A DNA stretch of 64,000 bases from CAMLIZ01 sp040758375 (GTDB lineage Bacteria; Pseudomonadota; Gammaproteobacteria; Burkholderiales; Burkholderiaceae_C), in contig JBFLWE010000017.1 in the NCBI GenBank assembly GCA_040758375.1, positions 1 to 64,000 of the forward strand. The letters run 5' to 3'. Shown here piece after piece: positions 7,972 through 16,288 of the stretch. A program made the position numbers and the translations under genes. The first letter of the stretch is position 1. Every line of letters starts with the position of its first letter. Below the pieces are notes generated by a model that did not search any database, was not told the origin of the DNA, and saw only the letters and a list, made by a program, of their open reading frames with translations.

Positions 7972-9297
7972 CTAAAACGCCCCCGCGTCGCCCGGAAACA
8001 CCACCGGCGACTCCAGCCCTCCGGCCCCCAGCGCCGAGACGCCGAAGAACCAGTCGTCGATGACGATGTTCTTCAACTGCAGCTGCGTGGCCTCGGCGGG
8101 TGCGTCGCGATGCCAGCGCCACTGCGGGTCGGTGGTGCGGCGCCACCAGACGCGGTAGCCGGCGGCGCCGGGCACCGGCCGCCACTTCACCGTGGTGTGC
8201 GGCGTGACCGCCCCCTCGATCGACACGCCCTGCGGCGGCGCGGGTGCAGCGGCCAGCGCCGCCATGGCCACCACGTTGAGCCGTGTCACCTGCGCGAGGT
8301 AGGCGAAGTCCACGCCGTCGAGGGTGTCGCCGTAGTGGATGCCGTCTTCGACGCGCACGTCCTGGTGCTGGCGCGTGTAGTCCTCGTGGCCCTCGGTCAG
8401 GCGCACGGCCGGAAAGCCGGCGTTGAGCATCTCCACCTGGTCGCCGCCGCGGCCGTAGCGGTCGGTGCGGTAGACCATTTCCACCTTCAGGTGGGTCAGG
8501 TGCGCCTCGGCCAGCCGTTGGACGAACCGCGCCAGGTTGCGTGAGGGCGAATCGACCTCCCCGCCGTTGTAGCGGCGGCGGTGGGCCTGCTGCGGCGTCT
8601 CGGTGGCCTTCGTACCTTCGGAGAAGACGCGCACGGTGCTGTTGTCGTGCACGCCGTCGGCACCGCGGCTGTTGCCGATGATGTCGTTGTTGAGGTTGGC
8701 CTCGACTTGCCAGCCCTGCGCCTTGGCGTAGGCCGCGAGAATCTTGCCGCCGTGCAGGCCCTGCTCTTCGCCGGAGAGCGCGGCATACACCAGCGTGGCC
8801 TGGAACTTGTGCTGCGAGAGCACGCGCGCGGCCTCGATCACCGCGGCCACGCCGGAAGCGTCGTCGTTGGCGCCGGGCGCGTCGCTGGTGGCGTCCATCA
8901 CGTCGGAGGCGCGCGAATCGAGGTGGCCGCTGATGACGATCACGCGCTGCGCATCGGTGGTGCCGCGCTGCACCGCCACGACGTTCACCACCTCGGTGGG
9001 CCGCGGGATGCGCGGGCCCGTGACGGTGTCGGCCGGCGTCACCACCTGCAGGCAGCCGCCGCAGTCACGCGAGATCGCCTCGAAGCGCCGCTGCACCCAG
9101 CGCCTTGCGGCGCCGATGCCGCGCGTCTCGCTGCGGGTGTCGGACATCGTGTGGCGGGTGCCGAAGGCCACCAGGCGCTCGATGGTCTCGCGCTGCTGCC
9201 TTTGCTGCACCTGGGCGGCCAGCTCGGGCAGGGGCGGCAGCGCCAGGGCCGCCAGCGGCAGTAGCGCCGTGCAGGCGGCGATGAAGTTTCCTTTCAT
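7972..9297 (-). CDS. secreted M28-family zinc aminopeptidase-like protein
   Basis: 441 residues with a signal peptide (FIAACTALLPLAALA). Metal and catalytic motifs of M28 are in order: VISGHLDSRASD (first His/Asp ligand), PGANDDASGVAAVIEAARVL (bridging Asp), SGEEQGLHGGKI (catalytic Glu and ligand Glu), NNDIIGN (Asp ligand) and TEGHEDYTRQHQ (final His). The last 90 residues (VKWRPVPGAAGYRVWWRRT, FGVSALGAGGLESP) look like a fibronectin type III-like C-terminal domain. The start overlaps the stop of the hydroxypyruvate isomerase-like gene by ATGA, so it is translated from the same message. Confidence 0.9.
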   Translation of the reverse strand: MKGNFIAACTALLPLAALALPPLPELAAQVQQRQQRETIERLVAFGTRHTMSDTRSETRGIGAARRWVQRRFEAISRDCGGCLQVVTPADTVTGPRIPRPTEVVNVVAVQRGTTDAQRVIVISGHLDSRASDVMDATSDAPGANDDASGVAAVIEAARVLSQHKFQATLVYAALSGEEQGLHGGKILAAYAKAQGWQVEANLNNDIIGNSRGADGVHDNSTVRVFSEGTKATETPQQAHRRRYNGGEVDSPSRNLARFVQRLAEAHLTHLKVEMVYRTDRYGRGGDQVEMLNAGFPAVRLTEGHEDYTRQHQDVRVEDGIHYGDTLDGVDFAYLAQVTRLNVVAMAALAAAPAPPQGVSIEGAVTPHTTVKWRPVPGAAGYRVWWRRTTDPQWRWHRDAPAEATQLQLKNIVIDDWFFGVSALGAGGLESPVVFPGDAGAF

Positions 9298-10121
9298 GGC
9301 GTGGGGGGCTCCTTTGGCTGGGTTTCGCGCCAGCGCCGCAGCCAGCCCAGGCCAGCCGACGTGCCCGCGCGCGGACGGTACTCGCAGCCCACATGGCCGT
9401 CGTAGCCCAGGGCATCGAGCAGCGCGAAGAGGTAGGGATGGTGCAGCTCGCCGACATCGGGCTCGTGGCGCTCGGGCACGCCCGCGATCTGCAGATGCGC
9501 CACGCGGCCGATGGGCAGGTAGCGGCGCAGCTTGGTCGCCACGTCGCCTTCCATCACCTGGCAGTGGTACAGGTCCATCTGCACCTTGAGATTGGGCGCG
9601 CCCACCTCCTGCACGACGGCATGCGCGGCTTCCTGGTGGTGCAGGAAGTAGCCGGGCATGTCGCGCGTGTTGATCGGCTCGATCAGCACATCGATGCCCG
9701 ATGCTGTGGCCTGCCTGGCGGCCCATTCGAGATTGGCGAGATAGGTGGCGCGCAGCGCCGCGGTGTCGGCCCGCGCCGGCACGATGCCGGCCATCACGTG
9801 CACGCGCGGGCAACCGAGGGCCCGCGCATAGGGCAGCGCCTGCTCCTCGAAGCCCCTGCGGAACTCGGCTTGCCGCCCCGGCAGGCAGGCGAGCCCGCGT
9901 TCGCCGCGCTCCCAGTCGCCGGGTGGCGCGTTGAACAGCACCTGCCGCAGGCCCTGGTCGCCCAGCCGCTGCGCCAGCTCGCCCGGCGCGTGCGCATAGG
10001 GAAACAGGACCTCCACCGCGTCGAAGCCATCGGCCCGGGCCGCCGCGAAGCGGTCGAGGAAGGCATGCTCGGTGTACAGCAGCGACAGGTTGGCGGCGAA
10101 GCGGGGCATCGTCTTCATCAT
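9294..10121 (-). CDS. hyi: hydroxypyruvate isomerase-like TIM-barrel protein
   Basis: 275 residues from ATG 10121-10119; the adjacent ATG 10118 is equally possible. The sequence opens PRFAANLSLLYTEHAFLDRFAAARADGFDAVEVLFPYAH, then shows VLFNAPPGDWERGERGLACLPGR, VLIEPINTRDMPGYFL, VQMDLYHCQVMEGD and GYDGHVGCEYRPRAGT. These are the characteristic strands and Glu/Asp/His metal ligands of the hydroxypyruvate isomerase branch of the xylose isomerase-like family. The reaction would interconvert hydroxypyruvate and tartronate semialdehyde. No glyoxylate carboligase or reductase lies next to it; its partner is an M28 peptidase gene, overlapping by 4 bases, which is unusual. Confidence 0.85.
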   Translation of the reverse strand: MMKTMPRFAANLSLLYTEHAFLDRFAAARADGFDAVEVLFPYAHAPGELAQRLGDQGLRQVLFNAPPGDWERGERGLACLPGRQAEFRRGFEEQALPYARALGCPRVHVMAGIVPARADTAALRATYLANLEWAARQATASGIDVLIEPINTRDMPGYFLHHQEAAHAVVQEVGAPNLKVQMDLYHCQVMEGDVATKLRRYLPIGRVAHLQIAGVPERHEPDVGELHHPYLFALLDALGYDGHVGCEYRPRAGTSAGLGWLRRWRETQPKEPPTP

Positions 10122-10212
10122 ATGCGTGCCCCTCTCAAGGGGCATGGCGTCGACAGGGGCACCGTAGTAGGCTGGCTCCGCGCCGAGTGGCGCCGAGCAC
10201 GGGAGCTTGTCC

Positions 10213-11814
10213 TTGGATGCAGCAGCGGACCCGACTCTGGCGGGCGACGCAGACCGCCTCGCCCGCGCACACGGTTCGCGCACGGTGCGCGCTTGGCTCG
10301 CGCGGCTGGTGCTGGCATGCACGTTGCCAGCAGCGCTGCTGGCGGCCACCTACATCGCCTACGACTTCCACGCCAGCCGCGAGCGCCTGCTGCACGACAC
10401 GCTGCTCACGGCGCGGGCGCTCAACGCCGTGGTCGACCAGAAGCTGGCGGGCCACGTGTCGGCACTGCAGGCACTGGCCGGCTCCACCGAGTTGCAGCGC
10501 GGCGACCTGCAGCGCTTTGCCGAGCAGGCGGCGCGGCTGGTGGAGCGGCTGGACGCCAACAACGTCGTGCTGGTCGACCGCCAGCTCAGGCAAGTGGTGA
10601 ACACGCTGCGGCCTTACGGGAGCCCGCTGCCTGCTTCTCCCAACACGGCGTGGCGCAAGGTGTTCGACACCGGCGAACCTGTGGTCACCGACCTGTTCTT
10701 CGGTCCAGTAGCGATGCGCCCCCTCATGGCGGTGGGCGTGCCCGTCCGGCACGACGGGACTGTCATGTACACGCTCGCTGCGGGCCTGTGGACCGAAAGG
10801 CTGTCGGGTGTGCTGCTGCGGCAGCGGCTGCCGGCGGCGTGGGTGGCCACCATCTACGACAGCACCGGCCACGTGGTCGCCCGCACGCGCGACATCGAGC
10901 GTTTCGCAGGCCGCAAGGGCCCGCCCGCGCTGCTGAACCAGATGTCACGCGCCGCCGAAGGCGTGCTGGAGAACGAGACGCTCGAAGGCATGCCGGTGTA
11001 CAGCGCCTTCAGCCGCTCGACGGCCACCGGCTGGACCGTGGCCATCGGCATTCCACGCGCCAGCCTCGCACAGCCTCTGTACGGCAACCTGCTCGGCCTG
11101 GCAGTCGTGACTGCGGGCGTGTTGGCGTTTGCCTGGGCGGCGGCGCGCCGGGTCGGCGCGCTCATCGGCACCTCGATGCACAGCCTGGTCGAGCCGGCCC
11201 ACAGCCTGGGGCGCGGCGAGCCGGTCTCGGTGCCGCCCTCGCTGGTCAGCGAAGCGAACGAGATCGCCGACGCGCTGAACCGGGCGTCGGCCCTGCTGCA
11301 GCAGTCGCTGGACCGCGCCCACCACGACCCGCTCACCGGCTTGGCCAACCGCAGCTTCTTCGAGGAGTTCGCGCAGCACGAACTCGCGGTGTCCCGCCGC
11401 CGGCAGCGGCCGGTGGCCATCCTCTACCTCGATCTCGACGGTTTCAAGCAAGTGAACGACCGCCTGGGCCATGCGGCGGGCGACCAGCTGCTGGTAAGGG
11501 TGGCCGAGCAGCTGTGCGGCGCACTGCGCCAGTCGGACCTGCTGGCCAGGCTTGGAGGCGACGAGTTCGCGGCGGTCTTGCTGGACACCGACGCCGACGA
11601 CGCGGCGCTGGTGGCGGCCAAACTGCTATCGGCCGTGGTGGGACCGGCACGCCTGGACGGTCAGGTGCCGCTCGTGTCGGCCAGCATCGGCGTGGCCGTG
11701 TTCCCGCAAGACGGCCACACACTGCAAGAGCTGTTGCACAAGGCCGACTCGGCCATGTACGACGCCAAGGCGCGCGGCAAGGCACGGGTGTCGCTGGCCG
11801 CTTCGGGCGACTGA
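10213..11814 (+). CDS. membrane diguanylate cyclase with periplasmic Cache-type sensor
   Basis: 533 residues. The frame lacks an ATG start. The TTG at 10213, 7 bases after GGGAG, is best placed; a TTG at 10207 is too close. A transmembrane helix near residues 32-52 (LVLACTLPAALLAATYIAYDF) is followed by a periplasmic double-Cache-like region of about 250 residues and a second membrane helix (LLGLAVVTAGVLAFAWAAA). A HAMP-like linker and the catalytic domain DPLTGLANRSFFEE...LDLDGFKQVNDRLGHAAGD...LARLGGDEFAAV come next. The GGDEF site, at about residue 448, is intact, and the inhibitory I-site RQSD sits five residues before it. It therefore probably makes cyclic di-GMP. It is a single-gene unit. 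Confidence 0.93.
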   Translation: MDAAADPTLAGDADRLARAHGSRTVRAWLARLVLACTLPAALLAATYIAYDFHASRERLLHDTLLTARALNAVVDQKLAGHVSALQALAGSTELQRGDLQRFAEQAARLVERLDANNVVLVDRQLRQVVNTLRPYGSPLPASPNTAWRKVFDTGEPVVTDLFFGPVAMRPLMAVGVPVRHDGTVMYTLAAGLWTERLSGVLLRQRLPAAWVATIYDSTGHVVARTRDIERFAGRKGPPALLNQMSRAAEGVLENETLEGMPVYSAFSRSTATGWTVAIGIPRASLAQPLYGNLLGLAVVTAGVLAFAWAAARRVGALIGTSMHSLVEPAHSLGRGEPVSVPPSLVSEANEIADALNRASALLQQSLDRAHHDPLTGLANRSFFEEFAQHELAVSRRRQRPVAILYLDLDGFKQVNDRLGHAAGDQLLVRVAEQLCGALRQSDLLARLGGDEFAAVLLDTDADDAALVAAKLLSAVVGPARLDGQVPLVSASIGVAVFPQDGHTLQELLHKADSAMYDAKARGKARVSLAASGD

Positions 11815-11825
11815 ACACTCCCGGT

Positions 11826-12641
11826 TCAAGCCAGGGCCCAGGCGCTCACGATCTCGTGCAGGCGACGCACGCCGTCGGTCAGTGCGGCCGGGCCCGGCTG
11901 CAGGATCTCGGCTGACTTGACCTCGTGCAGCTGCCCGCTGCGCAGCGCCGGCACCTCGGACCAGCCTGGCCGCGCGGCCACCTGCTCGGGCCGGAACTTG
12001 CGCCCGCACCAGGAGCCCATCACGATGTCGGGCGCACGCCGCACCACCTCTTGCGGGTCGTGCACGATGCGGCCCCTGCCGCCCGGCTGTGCCGCCAGCT
12101 CGGGAAAGATGTCGTCGCCGCCGGCGATGCCGATGAGTTCGCTCACCCAGCCGATGCCGGAGATCAGCGGGTCCATCCACTCCTCGAAATACACCCGGGG
12201 CCGGCGCGGCAGCCGCGCGGCGGCTGCGGCAATCTCCTCCAGGCCGGCCTGCAGGCGCTGCACCAGGTCTTCGGCCTTGGCGCCGGCGCCCACCATGCTG
12301 CCCAGCATGCGGATCATCTGCAGGATGCCGGCCACGCTGCGCTGGTTGAACACGTGCACCTGCAGCCCGGCGCGGATGAGCTGTTCGGCAATCTCGGCCT
12401 GCATGTCCGAGAAGCCGAGCACGAGGTCGGGCTCGAGCGCGAGGATCTTGTCGATCTTCGCGTTCCAGAAGGCCGACACCTTGGGCTTCTCGTGCCGCGC
12501 CTGGGGCGGGCGCACCGTGTAGCCCGAGATGCCGACGATGCGGTGCTGCTCGCCCATCAGGTACAGCGCTTCGGTCGTCTCTTCGGTCAGGCAGACGATG
12601 CGTCGCGGATGCGGATCGCAGGTGACGGGCTGTGTGTTCAT
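11826..12641 (-). CDS. BtuF-like substrate-binding-fold protein (cobalamin/iron-complex type)
   Basis: 271 residues from ATG 12641-12639. The fold is that of class III periplasmic binding proteins: RRIVCLTEETTEALYLMGEQHRIVGIS at the start, KILALEPDLVLGFSDMQAEIAEQLIRAGLQVHVFNQRSVAGIL, then PRVYFEEWMDPLISGIGWVSELIGIAGGDDIF, and a C-terminal REIVHDPQEV-type motif. No signal peptide is visible, which is odd for a binding component; it starts directly before the first beta strand. No permease or ATPase gene is adjacent. It may serve an unlinked transporter or act in the cytoplasm. Confidence 0.75.
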   Translation of the reverse strand: MNTQPVTCDPHPRRIVCLTEETTEALYLMGEQHRIVGISGYTVRPPQARHEKPKVSAFWNAKIDKILALEPDLVLGFSDMQAEIAEQLIRAGLQVHVFNQRSVAGILQMIRMLGSMVGAGAKAEDLVQRLQAGLEEIAAAAARLPRRPRVYFEEWMDPLISGIGWVSELIGIAGGDDIFPELAAQPGGRGRIVHDPQEVVRRAPDIVMGSWCGRKFRPEQVAARPGWSEVPALRSGQLHEVKSAEILQPGPAALTDGVRRLHEIVSAWALA

Positions 12642-12798
12642 CGCAACAAGTGTCGCCGATGCCTCCCCCCATATGCGGTGTAGTCGGCGGCTGACACACA
12701 ACGACGCATGATGCTGATACATGCTTGCATCTTGCGTCGGCAAGATCGGACCACTTTTCGACGCACCTTCGAAGCACACCTTCCAGCGGAGCAAGCAA

Positions 12799-12972
12799 AT
12801 GGCCGACGACCCGATGGGACTCCACGACGCACGCGAGGCGGCCGAGCGCGCCGAACTCTCGCGGCCGGACGAGGGCGCCGACCCGCTGCTGGGCGCGCTG
12901 GGCTACGAAGCCGCCGACCCCGCGCTGCAGGCGCGGCTGTGGGGCGAGCCAGCGTGGGAGCCGCGCACCTGA
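12799..12972 (+). CDS. small hypothetical protein
   Basis: 57 residues from ATG 12799, 8 bases after GCGGAG. The sequence is acidic and helix-forming (LHDAREAAERAELSRPDEGADPLLGALGYEAADPALQARLWGEPAWEP), with no signal or membrane segment. It is divergent from the BtuF-like gene and convergent with the GlxA gene. A longer frame starting at 12721 lacks a ribosome site. I do not recognise the family. Confidence 0.5.
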   Translation: MADDPMGLHDAREAAERAELSRPDEGADPLLGALGYEAADPALQARLWGEPAWEPRT

Positions 12973-13015
12973 ATCCGCAGGCGCCGCCCGGGCCTGACCC
13001 GCGCGCGGCACGGCC

Positions 13016-14002
13016 TCAGCCGGGGGTGCCCGAGCCCCGGTAGAACTGGCGCCGGTAGGCGGTGGGCGAGGTCTTGAACGCCGCCGCGAAATGCTGGCGC
13101 AACGACACCGCCGAGCCGAAGCCGCATTGCTCGGCGATCGACTCCACCGGCCGGTTGCTGGTTTCGAGCAGGCGCTGTGCGAGCACCAGGCGCTGGTGCT
13201 GCAGCCAGCGGCCCACGGTGGTGCCCGTGGCTTCGCGGAAACGCCGCGTGAAATGGCGACGGCTCATCAGCGCGCGCCCCGCCAGGTCGTTCAGCACGTG
13301 CGGCTGCCCCAGGTGGGCGGCCATCCAGTCGAGCAGCGGCGAGAGCCGGTCTCGCTCGGCAGCGCCGCGCACAGGCTGCTCGATGTACTGCGCCTGTCCG
13401 CCCTGCCGGTGCGGCGCCACCACCATGCGGCGCGCCGCCCGGTGGGCCACCTCGGCACCGTGGCGCACGCGCAGCAGGTGCAGGCAGGCGTCGATGCCGG
13501 CGGCGGTGCCCGCGGACGTGAGCACGTCGCCGTGGTCCACGTACAGCACTTCGGGCTGCAGCGTCACCTGCGCAAAGCGACGTGCGAACTCGGGCGCCAG
13601 GTGCCAGTGGGTGGTGGCGGTGCGGCCGTCGAGCAGCCCGGCCTCGGCCAGCACGAAGGCGCCCAGGCACAGGCCCACGATCACCGCGCCGCGCCGGTGG
13701 GCCGCCCGCAGGGCCCTGAGCAGCGACACCGGTGCGGGCCGCATGTCGGCGTGCCACGAAGGCACGATCACGATGCCGGCATGCCGCAGTGCCTGCAGGC
13801 CATGCGGCGCATCGATCGCGAAGCCGGCGTTGGTGCGCAGCCGCCCCGGCGCGACCGCGCACACGCGCAGCCTGAAGCGCGGCGTGCCGGCTTCGGTGCG
13901 GTCTTCGCCGAACACGAGGCAGGGCACAGACAGGTGGAAGGGACTGATGCCGTCGAAGGCGATCACCGCGACCGTGTCGGCACTGAGGGGCGCTGCTGGC
14001 AT
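13016..14002 (-). CDS. GlxA-family transcriptional regulator (DJ-1/PfpI plus AraC HTH)
   Basis: 328 residues. The N-terminal ~190 residues form a DJ-1/PfpI amidotransferase-like domain (VAVIAFDGISPFHLSVPCLVFGED, GAVIVGLCLGAFVLAEAGLLDGRTATTHW with the nucleophile-elbow Cys, and DVLTSAGTAAGIDACLHLL). The C-terminal domain is an AraC double helix-turn-helix (LNDLAGRALMSRRHFTRRFREATGTTVGRWL and VESIAEQCGFGSAVSLRQHFAAAFKTSPTAYRRQF). It is divergent from a cysteine hydrolase gene across a 103-base gap, and such pairs usually mean the regulator controls the hydrolase. Confidence 0.93.
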   Translation of the reverse strand: MPAAPLSADTVAVIAFDGISPFHLSVPCLVFGEDRTEAGTPRFRLRVCAVAPGRLRTNAGFAIDAPHGLQALRHAGIVIVPSWHADMRPAPVSLLRALRAAHRRGAVIVGLCLGAFVLAEAGLLDGRTATTHWHLAPEFARRFAQVTLQPEVLYVDHGDVLTSAGTAAGIDACLHLLRVRHGAEVAHRAARRMVVAPHRQGGQAQYIEQPVRGAAERDRLSPLLDWMAAHLGQPHVLNDLAGRALMSRRHFTRRFREATGTTVGRWLQHQRLVLAQRLLETSNRPVESIAEQCGFGSAVSLRQHFAAAFKTSPTAYRRQFYRGSGTPG

Positions 14003-14105
14003 GGCCCGATTCTATCGATCATCGTCCTTCGGGCCACTTTCGGCGCACGCCGCTCCCGCCAAGAATGAGGGGCATCGCAACCCGCATTTCTCCGAAGGAG
14101 ACCGC

Positions 14106-14747
14106 ATGAGCAACCGAGCGCCGCGCCGCGCCCTCGTGGTGATCGATGTGCAGATGGAGTATTTCGAAGGCGGCGGCCTGCCGATCGAGCACCCGCCGGT
14201 GGCGCAGACGCTGCCCAACATCGGCCGTGCGATGGACGCAGCACGCGCCGCCGGCGTGCCGGTGGTGGTGGTGCAGCATGATGCCCCGGCCGGCGCGCCG
14301 CTGTTCCAGCCCGGCAGCGAACGCTGGCAGTTGCATCCCGAGGTGGCCCGCCGACCGCACGACCACTTCATCACGAAGCACTTCCCCAGCGCGTTCACCG
14401 GCACCGGCTTCGCCGATTGGCTGGCCGAACGCGGCATCGACACGCTCACCGTGGTGGGCTACATGACGCACAACTGCGACGCAGGCACGGTGTTCGAGGC
14501 CATGCACCGCGGGCTGAAGGTGGAGTTCCTCGCCGACGCCAGCGGAGCGCTGCCGTATGCCAACGCGGCCGGCCGCGCGAGCGCCGAAGAGGTCCACCGC
14601 GTGTTCAGCGTGGTGTTCCACAGCAACTTCGCGGCAGTGGGCAGCACCCAGGCGTGGATGGACGCACTGAGTCAGGGGCAGCGGCTGCCGGTGGACAACG
14701 TGCTGGCGTCCAACCAGCGCGCCCGCAGCGCCGCCGCCCTGGCCTGA
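14106..14747 (+). CDS. isochorismatase-family cysteine hydrolase
   Basis: 213 residues from ATG 14106, preceded by GAAGGAGA. The catalytic triad of the family is visible: Asp in LVVIDVQMEYFEGG, Lys in HFITKHFPSAFTGT and Cys in VVGYMTHNCDAGTVFEAMHRG. The family hydrolyses isochorismate, nicotinamide, carbamoylated or amide substrates; the substrate cannot be told here. It faces a GlxA-type regulator and is followed by a small basic protein gene. Confidence 0.9.
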   Translation: MSNRAPRRALVVIDVQMEYFEGGGLPIEHPPVAQTLPNIGRAMDAARAAGVPVVVVQHDAPAGAPLFQPGSERWQLHPEVARRPHDHFITKHFPSAFTGTGFADWLAERGIDTLTVVGYMTHNCDAGTVFEAMHRGLKVEFLADASGALPYANAAGRASAEEVHRVFSVVFHSNFAAVGSTQAWMDALSQGQRLPVDNVLASNQRARSAAALA

Positions 14748-14809
14748 GCGGTGTGCCGGGGCACAGCGCTTGCCGCGACTCGAAGCGCCATCCCCCACTG
14801 GAGACTTCG

Positions 14810-15019
14810 ATGAAGAACAGCAACCGCCCCGCCGGCCCCGGCCAGCCCACCCACCTGCAGCGCGCGCAGGCCGACGAACGCGAAGAGATCGACGAAGCGC
14901 TCAACCCCCAGGCCGAGCGCGACCCGCGCGAGGGGCACCAGCCCACGCGCAACCAGCCGTCGCCCCAGCCGCGCAACGAATCGGTGCGCAAGCCCGGCGG
15001 CAGGCAAGGCAGAGGCTGA
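14810..15019 (+). CDS. small hydrophilic, disordered protein
   Basis: 69 residues from ATG 14810, 6 bases after GGAG. The composition is almost entirely polar (Arg, Glu, Gln, Asn, Pro), as in PTHLQRAQADEREEIDEALNPQAERD and ...RKPGGRQGRG. No hydrophobic core or export signal is present. Proteins of this kind are probably intrinsically disordered, and some relatives are stress-induced. I do not recognise it further. It follows the cysteine hydrolase by 62 bases and may share its transcript. Confidence 0.55.
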   Translation: MKNSNRPAGPGQPTHLQRAQADEREEIDEALNPQAERDPREGHQPTRNQPSPQPRNESVRKPGGRQGRG

Positions 15020-15052
15020 TCGGCGACCCAGCTCGCACGGGCGGACGCCGGT

Positions 15053-15520
15053 TCAGGACGCGCGCCCCGACACCGCACAGGCGCCATCGCGGCAGTGCGG
15101 GCGGCTGGTCGCGCGCCACGCCAGCACGCGCATCACCAGAGGCGTGAGCCGGTGCAGCCGCAGCCTGGACAGCGTGTAGCGGTGTCGCACCACCCAGGCA
15201 TACAGCGACTCGGTCAGTGGACGCAGGCGCCGGTGCGTCCACAGCCGGGCGGTGGCGGTGAAGCCCAAGGTCCCGTAGATGAGGCTCAGGGCGTCGACGC
15301 CACGGTGCCAGTCGCCCAGCGCGTCGCGCACGTGGATCGACTTCATCATCGCGTCGCGCGAGGCACCCACCGCGCGGTAGGGCCGGTCGTCGAAACCGGG
15401 CGCCGCGCAATCGACCAGGGCGAGCCAGCCCTGCTCGTCCACCGCCTTCAACGCCAGCATCTCGCTGCGGCACAGCCGGCACGAGCCGTCGTAGAACACC
15501 GTCAAGAGCGCGCTGCTCAT
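15053..15520 (-). CDS. DCC-family (DUF393) thiol-disulfide oxidoreductase-like protein
   Basis: 155 residues from ATG 15520-15518, with AGGA upstream; a TTG 6 bases earlier is less likely. The thioredoxin-like start LLTVFYDGSCRLCRSEMLALKAVD carries the DGxCxxC motif that names the family. A helical C-terminal part follows (WTHRRLRPLTESLYAWVVRHRYTLSRLR). DCC proteins are small predicted redox proteins of unproven substrate. A site resembling the operator of the neighbouring GbsR-like regulator lies 17-36 bases upstream of the start, so that regulator probably controls it. Confidence 0.85.
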   Translation of the reverse strand: MSSALLTVFYDGSCRLCRSEMLALKAVDEQGWLALVDCAAPGFDDRPYRAVGASRDAMMKSIHVRDALGDWHRGVDALSLIYGTLGFTATARLWTHRRLRPLTESLYAWVVRHRYTLSRLRLHRLTPLVMRVLAWRATSRPHCRDGACAVSGRAS

Positions 15521-15536
15521 TTCCAATCCTTCCGTT

Positions 15537-15556
15537 ATTTCAGTCGGAACAGAAGA
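15537..15556. promoter_or_regulatory. candidate operator upstream of DCC-family gene
   Basis: The sequence ATTTCAGTCGGAACAGAAGA has the same 9-2-9 layout as the near-perfect dyad at 16199-16218 and matches it at 14 of 20 positions. It lies between the stop of the GbsR-like gene and the start of the DCC gene, where it could overlap the DCC promoter. Assignment to the GbsR-like protein is inference from the shared motif. Confidence 0.5.
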
Positions 15557-15571
15557 TAGACGACAAAAAAA

Positions 15572-16174
15572 TCAGCTGTCGGGCTTGCCGCCGCGCACAA
15601 ACGACTGGATGCGAGCGCCCAGCTTCATGATCTTCATCAAGGTCTGCGGGTCTAGGCGCAGCATCTCGTCGCCCCAGGACGACAGCGTCTCCATCAGCAC
15701 CAGCGTCTCGGCGATGCGCTGCCGGCTCAAGGCAGGCTCGCGCGCCACCTCCGGGCTGGAAAGGCAATCGCGCAGCACCTGCACCGTGGGCTCGAACTCG
15801 CGCGCCTTGCGTTCGCGCACCACCACGCGAAACAGCTCCCATACGTCACCCGCCGTCTCGAAATGATCGCGCCGGTCGCCCAGCAGGTGCACCACGCGCA
15901 CGAGGTTCCAGTTTTGCAATTCCTTCAGGCTGTTGCTGACGTTGGAGCGCGCCACGCCCAGCGTGTCGGTGAGCTCCTCGGCGTGCATGGGCCGGCCCAT
16001 CAGGAACAGCAGCGCATGGATCTGCGCGACCGTGCGGTTGACGCCCCAGCGGCTGCCCATCTCGCCCCAGTGCAGCACGAATCGCTGCGCCACCGGGGTG
16101 AGCTGCGCGAGCGGCGCCGCCTGGGGGGCAGCGGGCGGCTGCGCCGCGGCCGGCGGGACTTCGGGGTGGTCCAT
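15572..16174 (-). CDS. GbsR/MarR-type winged-helix regulator
   Basis: 200 residues from ATG 16174-16172. After a Pro/Ala-rich start (residues 4-25) the sequence AQRFVLHWGEMGSRWGVNRTVAQIHALLFLMGRPMHAEELTDTLGVARSNVSNSLKELQNWNLVRVVHLLGDRRDHFETAGDVWELFRVVVRERKARE is the GbsR pattern. The winged helix covers about residues 25-110, followed by a dimerising helical tail. GbsR relatives in Bacillus sense choline, but the ligand here is unknown. A strong dyad lies 25 bases upstream of the start and a related site lies upstream of the next gene, so the regulator is probably self-regulated and controls the DCC gene and possibly the divergent M61 peptidase. Confidence 0.85.
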   Translation of the reverse strand: MDHPEVPPAAAQPPAAPQAAPLAQLTPVAQRFVLHWGEMGSRWGVNRTVAQIHALLFLMGRPMHAEELTDTLGVARSNVSNSLKELQNWNLVRVVHLLGDRRDHFETAGDVWELFRVVVRERKAREFEPTVQVLRDCLSSPEVAREPALSRQRIAETLVLMETLSSWGDEMLRLDPQTLMKIMKLGARIQSFVRGGKPDS

Positions 16175-16198
16175 GCGCCGCACTCTACGCTTGCAGTT

Positions 16199-16218
16199 AT
16201 TTCTGTCAAGACAGAAAT
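16199..16218. promoter_or_regulatory. near-perfect operator dyad in the divergent regulator/M61 gap
   Basis: ATTTCTGTC-AA-GACAGAAAT: two perfectly complementary 9-base arms around AA. It stands out as AT-rich in very GC-rich DNA and lies midway between the starts of the GbsR-like gene (16174) and the M61 peptidase gene (16289). A degenerate copy occurs at 15537-15556. It is the best candidate binding site in the region for the GbsR-like repressor. Confidence 0.65.
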
Positions 16219-16288
16219 GAAGACGCCTGTGCTGCATCAAGCGGGCCGGCCTGCGTTATCGTGCGCAGCTTCGAAAACAGGAGGACCC

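Noticed and set aside
9393..11915. An 840-codon plus-strand frame overlapping hyi and the diguanylate cyclase
   Set aside because: The overlapping genes have complete family motifs; this frame is repetitive Arg/Ala/Gly with no motif.
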